64,000 nt of DNA from Dendrobium chrysotoxum (lineage: Eukaryota > Streptophyta > Magnoliopsida > Asparagales > Orchidaceae). The notes beneath the pieces are model-generated. The model did not search any database, was not told the origin of the DNA, and saw only the letters and a program-made list of their open reading frames with translations. A program made the position numbers and the translations under genes. Below are positions 55,432 to 64,000 of the stretch, one piece after another. Where the stretch lies: contig CM034304.1 of NCBI GenBank assembly GCA_019925795.1, forward strand, positions 19,112,228 through 19,176,227, given 5' to 3'. The stretch's first letter is position 1. Each line of letters begins with the position of its first letter.

Positions 55432-58416
55432 ATGCTCAAGACATATGACTGGAGTTGCAAATTAATTCATTTCGTTGGAGGCAAGGTCACTCTTGGAGAC
55501 AACACCACCAGGAAAGTGGTAGGCGCAGGTATAATTGAAAACTCCAAGAACCTTTTAATTGAAAATATTTTGCTTGTAGATGGACTGAAACATAACCTAC
55601 ACAGCATCAGTCAACTCTATGACAAAGGGTTCAGCATCAAGTTCTTGGCAAACACATGTATTATAAGCTTAAATAATAATGCTATTTTACATGGCAAGAG
55701 GATCAACAACGTCTACATGCTTTACTTAAATAATATTGAACGTGCTGCTTCATTTTGCTTAAAAACTACTGTTGATGAGTCTTGGTTATTACATAGGAGA
55801 TTATGTCATGCTAGTATGAAAACCCTTAGAAGAGTCACCCAAAAGGATTTAGTTAGAGGTGTCCCCAAGCTTAAGTTCACTAAGGACCATCTATGTGATG
55901 CCTGTCAGCTAGGGAAGCAAGCCCAATCCTCTTTCCACTCCATTAAGGACATCAGCACCTCTAGACCTTTAGAAGTCCTTCACATGGATCTCTTTGGACC
56001 CATTAGCACGGCTAACTTAGGGGGAAAAGTCTATGAATTTGTGATTGTTGATGATTACTCAAGGTTCACTTGGATTAGATTTTTGTCACATAAATCTGAG
56101 TCATTTGATGAATTTAAATCTTTCTCCACTTGGATTCTGAAGAAGTTAGGTTATGAGATTGTGACCATCTATAGTGATCTTGGTGGAGAGTTTGAAAATG
56201 AGAACTTTGGAACCTTTTGTATGGAACAAGGGATTAGCCATAACTTTTCAGCTCCTAGGACCCCTTAGCAGAATTGGGTAGCTAAACGGAAGAATAGGAT
56301 CTTAGTGGAAGCTGCTAGAGCCATGCTTATTAAGTATTCACTTCCAAAATATTTTTGGGCAGAAGCGGTGAACACAGCTTGTTATGTGTTGAATAGGGTG
56401 AATGTTAGATCTAATCTGAATAAGACACCCTATAAGATCATTAATATTAGAACTCCGAACCTGTCCCATCTCCATATCTTTGGCTGTAAGGTATTCATTC
56501 TTAATAATGGAAAATTATTCTTAGGAAAATTTGACCCAAAATCTGATGTAGGAGTGTTCTTAGGATATTCAAGTGTGGGGAAATCCTTTAGGGTTTTTAA
56601 TAAGAGGTCATTGGTGATGGAGGAGACTACTCATGTAGTGTTTGGTGAATCTGATCCTAAGGAGGCAAGAGTTAAGGAAGAAGAAGAGGTAGGAAAGATT
56701 ACCCAAGGAGTTAAAAATACAAATCTGGAGAAAAGGGTAGAACCTCAAAATACTTTGCTTAGAGATTGGAGATATTCTTCAAGTCATCCTAAAAAATTGA
56801 TCTTAAGAGACCCTTCTGAAGGTGTTAGAACTAGGCATGGACTTAGGAAGGAAGTAAACCATTCTGCCTTTATTTCAATGACTAAACCCACCAATATCAA
56901 TCAAGCCCTTTCTGATGAATTTTGGACCTTAGCTATGTAAGAAGAACTTAACCAATTTGTAAGGAATGATGTTTGGGAGTTAGTAGAAAGACCTAAGTAT
57001 CAAAGTATAGTAAGAACCAAGTGGATCTTTAAGAATAAAATTAATGATTTTGGTGGGGTGGTTAGGAATAAGGTAAGATTGGTGGCTAAGGGGTACAACC
57101 AAATAGAAGGGATTGATTTTGAGGAGACCTTTGCCCCTGTAGCTAGATTGAAAGCCATTAGGGTGCTACTAGCCTTTGCATGTTATAAGGGATTTAATCT
57201 TTTTCAAATGGTTGTCAAGAGTGCCTTTTTAAATGGTGTAATAAAGGAAGATGTCTTTGTAGAGCAACCCCCAGGTTTTGAGAGTTCCCAATATCCTAAT
57301 CATGTTTACAAATTAAAAAAGGCCTTATATGGATTAAAATAGGCACCTAGAGCTTGGTATGAGAGGCTTAGCACATTCTTATTAGAAAGAGAGTTTGCTA
57401 AGGGGAGCGTAGACACCACCCTTTTTTTGAGGAAAGTAAGGGATGATTTACTCATTATCCATATCTATATCTATGATATACTTTTTGGATCTTCTGATAA
57501 GAACCTATGTGATGATTTTTTTAAAATAATGAGTAAGGAGTTTGAGATGAGTATGATGGGAGAATTACCTTACTTTTTGAGGTTTAGCATAAGGCAAATG
57601 GATGATGAAACTTTTATCAATCAATCAAAGTATATTAAGGATATCTTGAAGAAATATGAAATGGATAAAGCCAAGCCAATAAACACTCCCATGAGTTCTA
57701 TTGTCCAGTTATACAAGGATCCAAATGGAAAATCTATTGATTAAAATAAGTTTAGAGGAATAATTGAATCATTGCTTTACCTGACTACTAGCCGTATTAA
57801 TATCATGTTTAATGTTTGTCTTTGTGCTAGCTTTCAAGCTGATCCTAAGGAATCCCACCTGACTGCAGTTAAGAGAATCCCCAGATATCTCTTAGGGACC
57901 CCAACCTTAGGAATCTGGTATCCTAGGTACATCACTTCTTTTGAGATTATTGGATATTCTTATTCTAATTTTGTAGGGTGTAGGGTGGATAGAAAGAGCA
58001 CTTCAGGAATATGCCAATTCATGGGACAATTTTTAGTCTCCTAGTCCAGTAGAAAACAAAATTCTATAGCACTTTCCACTATTGAAGATGAGTACATTTC
58101 CTTAGGAAGTTGAGTGGCCCAAGTTCTTTGGTTGAAGCAACAAGTTCTGGATCTAGGATTACCTGTTGGCATAATTTCTGTTCTATGTGATAACACTAGT
58201 GCCATATGCATCTCTAAGAATCCTATCCAATATTCAAGAACCAAACACATTGACATAAGGCATCACTTCATTAGGGACCATGTTATAAAAAGGGACATTG
58301 AGCTACACCATGTAGCAACTAAAAATCAACTACCTGACATCTTTATCAAACCACTGGCCTTTGACTCATTCATCATTTTAAGGACCAGATTGGGTATGAT
58401 TGATATAAATACATGA
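55432..58416 (+). pseudogene. copia pol: pre-integrase, integrase, RT, RNase H with six in-frame stops
   Basis: One reading frame runs 995 codons without a frameshift. It contains the GAG-pre-integrase HHCC site (LLHRRLCHASMKTL, then CDACQLGKQ), the integrase core (HMDLFGP, YSDLGGEFEN, then a Lys codon AAA in AKRKNRI at the place of the catalytic Glu), RT (LVAKGYNQIEGIDFEETFAP, FLNGVIKEDVFVEQPPGFE) with the active site reading IYIYDILFGS so that one catalytic Asp is Tyr, and RNase H (GYSYSNFVGCRVDRKSTSGI, LCDNTSAICISKNP, TKHIDIRHHFIRD). Stops at 56266, 56938, 57340, 57742, 58042 and 58111. Not functional. Confidence 0.92.
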
Positions 58417-60136
58417 ATTTGATGATTCCTGACTTCTGAATTTTTCTGCTTTTCATTTTTCTTTTAGTTTTTTGTTTGATTTGATTATTTATTTCTCTTT
58501 AGATCGTTTGTTTTCCTATTGATTTTCATTTGCTGATTTTCTTTCTTTTTATTTATTTACTGTTTATCTTTTTTTTGGAATCAGATCACTACTCACTATT
58601 GCTGATAAAATGGATTTTTGACTGAGAGTTTTACCTTGTTTTTGTTTGGAAGCTTGTAAGCAGTGATTGATACCTCTGAATCTGTTAAAGGGAAGAAACA
58701 TTGATGATTATTTCTCTTCCTCTAACTCCTTTAATAGTGTATTATTTCTTTTAGATAAAAATCTTCTTCAAAATTAGAAAGTTGGTTTTTGAAATAGAGA
58801 TCTATTTTATCTTCCTACAGTAATCTACCTCATATGAATAGTATTTTCAAAGTTTTGAATCACTATTATACTTTTCAAATCAGGTGATTGCACTTATCAT
58901 GTGGAGTATGATTTTATTCTGTGTGTTAATCCTCCTTACTAAAGAGAGTGAGTTTTCTCTGCTCTTATATTTCGAAGAAAATTTCACAACTGAGATTATT
59001 TAAAGATTATGAAAGGAAGCAAGCTTGCAAAAAAAAGACACAAAATGAGCCCAAAGTTGAAAAGATGTGCAATGTCGCCAAATTTAAAAGATACACAAAG
59101 TGTATCAAAAATCAGAAGATGTGTAAAGAGCGCCAAATAAATTAAAAAAGAGGCAAAAAATGAGCCCACAAAGAAATAAGCTTTCTTCCCTTTCGGATCT
59201 TTAAATATCTTAAAGAAATCCATGCGCCACTTTATACTTTCAAAAGCTTGAGATGAAAAATCATGATTTTTGATTCCTTACTTTGCTATGCTATTTTATC
59301 AGATATTTTTCTAGAACGAGGCTTGAAAGGATCTCTTTTCGAATCTAATTTCTTTTCTTCTGAACTAAACTTTTATTTGAAAGGAATTTGAACCTGTAAG
59401 GTGTCTGAGGTAGGAGTTACAAAAATCGATTTTTCAACTTTTTCTAGATTTCAGCGTCGTCGATTTCCTTCTTATCAGCTTTTGAATTGAAACTCAAGAA
59501 AAAATTATGATTTATTGGAGCTGATCGATTCAAAAAAAAATTCTTATTTTCTTGTTTCTATTTTTCCTTGATTTGATTTGATTTTAATTTTTCTATTTTT
59601 GTGTGTTTTGGGATCCCTGGTCATTCCTCTCCATCCTTCTTCTTTTTCAATTTTTGGTCACATCATCCTGGATAATCCCCACATCATCTTGGATGATCTG
59701 ATCAAATCATCTCCATCTTGATCCAACGGATGATCTGCACTAATTATTGTTGATCGTCCTGGATGATCCACCTCATCGTCCTAAACGATCCACGTGGCAG
59801 TAGCTGGACGATTTAAATTTGGCCCGTCTAATTCATTTATTGCATATCATCCTGGACGATCTACCTTATCATCCTGGATAATACTTTTCATCAATGGTCA
59901 TCTAGCTTGACTCCTCGATACGATTGCCTGTGTCTAGTCATCCTGGATGATATCTGATCATCTTGGACAATCCAACCACCTTTTTGACCAATCATCCTGG
60001 ATGCCATTATTGCTTATATCATCCTGGACGATCTATCGATCGTCCTGGATGATCTGGATAAATTCTATTTAAACAACCTTTTTCTCTACCCATTTTTCAC
60101 CACTCTTCTTTCAATCCTTAATCCAATCATATTCTA
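58417..60136 (+). other. copia spacer between pol and accessory ORF
   Basis: Non-coding and T-rich at first (58430-58600). At 59063-59135 it has short palindromes (GATACACAAAGTGTATC at 59090-59106; ATGTGCAATGTCGCC). At 59660-60060 there are about a dozen ATC(A/G)TCCTGGA(C/T)GAT palindromes, the same word as in the LTRs. Confidence 0.75.
59660..60060 (+). repeat. ATCGTCCTGGACGAT palindrome cluster
   Basis: Repeated near-palindromes such as ATCATCCTGGATAAT, ATCGTCCTGGATGAT and ATCGTCCTAAACGAT, at irregular 25-60 bp spacing, just before the accessory ORF. Confidence 0.8.
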
Positions 60137-61264
60137 ATGGCTGGCGGAAAATAATCTAGGCATCAGGGTGTTAGTTCCTCCCGGGGTAGTGTCGATCCCC
60201 GCTTTCCTGAAGCATACGATTAGGCTGCCTTCCTGCACTACCTTGACGTGGGGATCACGCAATCCAAAATTGTCAACCCCCGCATCCTCATGTATCTTGT
60301 ACTTGACCTTTTTGCCCACACTTCCCTCACCTTCATTCTGACTCTCGCTTTCCCATTCAGCTCTGAGCTTCTCCATATTTTCTTTGTAAATCTTTGCATC
60401 GACTCTACTTACTCTGCTCTTCACTCCTATGTTAACTGCCGTGCTGTCGAACTAATAAGCCAAGATTTTCACGATATTCTCCCACTTTCAATTATTGGAA
60501 ATAAACTCTATCTTATGTCCTTTGATCCGAATTTTAACTGGAGTGTTGCCAATCATTTTCTTAGAAACACCAATGCCCCTTACCATGATAATACATGTTC
60601 TTCCCTAGTCAAGGATGTAAGGACAATCCAGCATGTCCTTAGCTCCTATATCATTCCAAAGGCTGGAGACTACATCCACATTACCCCCTTGCTCTCCATG
60701 ACTACTTATTACATTATGGCCCATCGTAACATCAATGCAACTGACCTCATCTTTTGCTACATCAAACACCTCACTAGCAGTAGGGATCCAGGCCACAGGA
60801 GATGCCCAAATCTAGCCTTAAGACACATCATTACCTATAATCTTGAAATGAAGTACAATCTATAATATCTGGTTTCAGCTGATATCAATCCTTCCTTCTA
60901 CCCCAACAACTCCTTTCACGTTCTTCACAGTACACGTCTTCATCCGGAGCCTAGCACGGATGTTGAGGGAGAAGAGGAAGAAGCTGCTCCTGTACCTACT
61001 GCACCTGCACCTCTCTATATAGAGTCACCTCTTGATCACCTGGTGCACCGATTTGACCAGTGAGAGGCATGCTTTGACTCTTACGTCGTTGCCCAGGAGC
61101 AGCAGCATGCTGAGGATGTCAATCACTTCAATGCCTATGTAGCCAAACAACAATAGCAACACGACCAGGATATGACCTAATTTGGAGAACAGTTTGCCAC
61201 TCTTCATAGCCTATTTTAGCCACCACCTCCTCCTCCATCTGATCAGGATCGCCCTTTCTACTAG
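60137..61264 (+). pseudogene. accessory ORF of SIRE-like element, putative plant transposon domain (copy C)
   Basis: From ATG at 60137 (MAGGK) to TAG at 61264 the frame is shift-free (376 codons) but has several nonsense codons. The central open part (60248-60865) reads LTLAFPFSSELLHIFFVNLC, WSVANHFLRNTNAPYHDNTC and AGDYIHITPLLSMTTYYIMA. The tail is acidic, Pro-rich and Gln-rich and ends PPPPPPSDQD. Aligned with copy A it is similar throughout, and both have TAA at the same place after ...KY(D/N)L. Function unknown. Confidence 0.65.
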
Positions 61265-61484
61265 TTTGACTATTTCTATTTTGTTTTCATGATGTTTATG
61301 GACTATTTTTTATGTATTTTAGTGTACTATTTTTTCATTTTTGAGATGTCAAAAGGGGGAGTAGTTTATATATTTTTGAATTATCAATGTTCAAATATTT
61401 AGTATTTTGATGTTCTATTGTTTAGTGTTTTAAATCATCAACGTTACTAAATTTGAAAATTCTGAAAAAATATTTACCATCATG

Positions 61485-61498
61485 AAAAATAGGGAGAT
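61485..61498 (+). other. polypurine tract, copy C
   Basis: GAAAAATAGGGAGAT directly precedes TGTTGCGAATTT of the LTR; a further AAAAGGGGGAG tract lies at about 61349. Confidence 0.7.
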
Positions 61499-61957
61499 TG
61501 TTGCGAATTTAGATTTCAAGGATTGTGATTTTGATGATATCAAACATTTATGTTTCTTTTTTAGTGTCTAACATTTCATGTTCACAGGATCAAGTGCAAT
61601 TCAAGTTAGCTTAAGATTGAGTTAGTCTCTGTGTGTTTCAGGTTTAATGTAATTTTTTATCTTTCTTGAGTTAAGTGTAATGTAATGGATCCCCAAGCTA
61701 AGTAACCTTGCACCTACACACTCAGGGGGAGATTTTTAGTGAGTTAGAGTTTCTGTTCAAAATTTTGTTCAAATCATCCTGGACGATATGCACATCATCA
61801 TGGACGATCCATTGAAAATAGAAATCCTAATTAGGCCGACCATATTAAGTCAGTCTGATTAAGCCGATCATCTCGGACGATAAACCCATCGTACCGGACG
61901 ATATGCTCAAATAAAAAATTCTCAGCTGCTAGATTAAGTTAGACAAGTTTTTATTGA
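61499..61957 (+). repeat. partial 3' LTR of copy C
   Basis: Matches the beginning of LTR copy A (shared CTAAGTAACCTTGCAC, CACTCAGGGGGAGA, CAAGTTTTTATT). It stops at about 61957, where an oppositely oriented LTR of the same family begins. Confidence 0.8.
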
Positions 61958-63647
61958 AAGTGCGAATAGGTTATTAGACCTATTAATTACATCCCTAGGC
62001 TAATCAAGAGGGGGGGTGAATTGGTACTTTTAAAAGCTCTTGGAAGTTTTAAAAATCTTTTATAAGAAATCTCAAAATATCGTACATTACAATCCAATTG
62101 GTACAGTACGATCCAATGTGAAAATTCAATACGTTATCAACCACAGAAAAATACAGTACGATGTAAAAAATAAAATAAGAATAAAATACACCAGAATTTA
62201 TAGTGGTTCGGTCAAACAAGACCTACATCCACTCCCTAGAGACTCCTTCTCTAGGTATTTCACTATACTCAATTGACTCTCCTTTTGCCCCCATAGTAAG
62301 GTGAAGAAGCCTTTACAAACTCTCTTCCACCAACCCGGTGCGGCAGAGAACCGTCATCCTTTTTCACCCTCCTGGTGAAGGCAGAGAACCCCATGTCCTT
62401 TCTCACCCTCCCAGGGATGGCAGAGTATCACTTCTCCTTTCTCACCCTCCTTGGTGATGGCAGAGAATCGAGCCTCCTTCGACAATTCTCTTCAAAAAGC
62501 TTTTTAGGAAGATTGGAAAGAACTTCAAAGAACTAGAAAGAGATCCTCACTTGTTGGACAACCTTGTGAATCCCCTCAGAATTTCCTTACACAAGATCTC
62601 TCACTCTTCACTCTTAATACACTCTCCCAAACACACTCCTTAAGCCTACTCAAAAGAAATTCGTGGAAGACATCTTGGACAGTCAGTTTTTAAGACCCTT
62701 ATATATGAAGAAGAAGAAAAATCATCCAAAAACTGAAAATTTCAAGTTTTATGCCCCCAGATCATAGCGTACGATTACATATCATCCTGTACGAATAGTT
62801 CAAACTTCGAAATATTCGTCTGGTATGATTATGTGCAAACCAATAGGACCCAGATTTTGTACTCTGGAAAATAATATATGAAACAAATTTGTATTGTACG
62901 AATAGTTCAAAAATTGAACGGTTCCTCCCGTACGATGCTGTACGAACCTGTGAACCCCATATTTCATACTCAGGAAAATGGTATACGAACCCCTTTTGTA
63001 CTGTACGAATAGTTCAAAAAATTAAACGGTTATTCCCGTATGATGTTGTACGAACCTGTGAACCCCATATTTTGTACTCTGGAAAATGATATACGAACCA
63101 ATTTTGTATTATATGAACAGTTCAAAAAATTGAACGGTTCATCCCGTACGATCCAGTAAGAATAGTATGAGCTTCTATTTTGTACTCTAGAAAATGATAT
63201 AAAAAAATATGTCATACTGTACGATTCATACTTAGAAAAATTTTTGACCAGGCAGGCTCATTTTAGAGGAGAAATAACACAGATCGTCCCGTACGATCAT
63301 ACATCGTATAGTACGATTAGTTAAAAAAAATTTAACTCACTCCCCCAGTGTGTGTGTGCATAGTTATCCAACTTACAATCAGATTTTCTCAGACTCAAGA
63401 AAAGTAAAAATTACAGACTTCACTTACAATAGACTCCAACAAATAAACTTGAAGTCTTCAACAATTTGGAGTGTGAATTTCCTGAAAGACATGTTAGCAC
63501 ACACAAAATAAAAATTCTAATATTTTTAGGAGAAACAATATATAAACAATAAGCTTTTGTAATCATCAAAACAACTCATATTAAAAACTCACTTCAAACA
63601 GATTTACACAATTCTCAACAATCTCCAAATTTGCACAATTCTCAACA
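61958..63647 (-). repeat. SIRE-like LTR, minus orientation (copy B)
   Basis: On the minus strand it starts TGTTGAGAATTGTG at 63647 after a polypurine tract and ends near 61960 in the same sequence as LTR copy A (CCAATTCACC..CCTCTTG.TTAGCCT). Hairpin units lie at 62276-62470. Palindromes here are mainly of the GTAC type (ATCGTACAGTACGAT-like, CCCGTACGATGCTGTACGA). Confidence 0.8.
62776..63215 (-). repeat. about 108-bp tandem repeats in LTR copy B
   Basis: Landmark TTGTA.TGTACGAATAGTTC recurs at 62888, 62996 and 63104 (107-108 bp apart), with partial units on both sides. Each unit holds GTTCAA...TTGAAC and CGTACGAT..TGTACGA palindromes. Confidence 0.85.
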
Positions 63648-64000
63648 ATCTCCCCCTTTTTTATGATGGCAAAATAATTATTTTTTGAGTTAACAATTAA
63701 ACACAATTTTTCTCCTAAGCTCCCCCTAAACATAAGCTCCCCCTAAATAAATGATCTATTTTAAACAAGGGATACTAATCCTTAGAAAAATATCAACAAA
63801 CACAAGAACAACGCACAAAATCCACATACAAGCATGCAACATGAAACATACATCAAATAAAAAACAATGCAACATCCACACACAAACATGCAACATGAAA
63901 CATACATCAAACAAAAAATAAGAGCAATTCCAATACCAACTACTAATTACACATAATCAAACTATACAAATGAATACAAATGAAATACTATGCCAATGCT
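63648..64000 (-). other. interior of copy B upstream of its 3' LTR
   Basis: On the minus strand: a polypurine tract AAAAAAGGGGGAGA at 63648-63661, preceded by two more AGGGGGAGCTTA tracts (63719-63745) and A/CAACATGAAACATACATCAA tandem repeats (63835-63925). No coding sequence before the window ends. Confidence 0.65.

Larger units (their letters stand above)
54526..61957 (+). mobile_element. SIRE/Maximus-like Ty1/copia retrotransposon, 5'-truncated (copy C)
   Basis: Order: end of gag with a zinc knuckle (54560), a degenerate region to 55400, pre-integrase, integrase, RT and RNase H (55432-58416), a non-coding spacer, accessory ORF (60137-61264), polypurine tract (61485-61497) and a partial 3' LTR (61499-61957). 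The 5' LTR and most of gag are missing. Protein wording (KDHLCDACQLGKQ, RPLEVLHMDLFGP) is SIRE-like. Confidence 0.85.

Overview
The window is nuclear DNA of a flowering plant. It is AT-rich, it carries one interrupted gene whose introns have canonical plant splice sites, and almost everything else is plant transposable elements of the copia, gypsy, L1, RTE, TRIM and MITE types. I cannot name the species. I saw no rRNA, tRNA, CRISPR array or prokaryotic gene.

Left third (1-23.1 kb, minus strand). One host gene is present: a PUM24/PUF6-type Pumilio-repeat protein, a nucleolar ribosome-biogenesis factor. I placed 15 exons that join in one frame and give 608 codons from an ATG at 23037. The 3' end lies off the left edge. 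Two introns are inflated to 5.9 and 7.8 kb and a third to 2.9 kb by insertions: a decayed copia element, a miniature LTR element (TRIM) that itself holds an RTE LINE tail, a MULE-like MITE with a 9-bp target duplication, a 71-bp RTE stub with a 17-bp duplication, and an L1 RNase H remnant. A telo-box lies just upstream of the start codon, as expected for a ribosome-biogenesis gene.

Middle (23.6-49.0 kb). A 5'-truncated L1 tail is followed by an old gypsy element (LTR, gag, zinc knuckle, protease; pol lost). Its gag is split by a 21.67-kb LTR element at 26146-47812, flanked by GAGGG duplications. Each LTR is 7380 bp and the two are about 99% alike by eye. The primer-binding site fits tRNA-Arg, as in Tat/Ogre elements. 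The 6.9-kb interior has no protease, reverse transcriptase or integrase; it has one gag-like ORF and several arrays of repeated hairpins. In these hairpins the two arms change together from unit to unit while still pairing. The LTR also contains an exon-intron-exon-like segment that may be captured host DNA.

Right (50.3-64 kb). There are three pieces of one SIRE/Maximus-like copia family: a minus-strand 3' part (LTR plus accessory ORF), a plus-strand element with a full-length but nonsense-ridden pol and the same accessory ORF, and a minus-strand LTR that runs off the right edge. The accessory ORF resembles the putative plant transposon protein domain. The LTRs of this family also carry co-varying palindromes and hairpins.

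Main candidate for something undescribed: arrays of structure-conserved, sequence-variable hairpins in the non-coding parts of two unrelated LTR retrotransposon families, most strikingly the 49-bp array at 38.38-38.81 kb.
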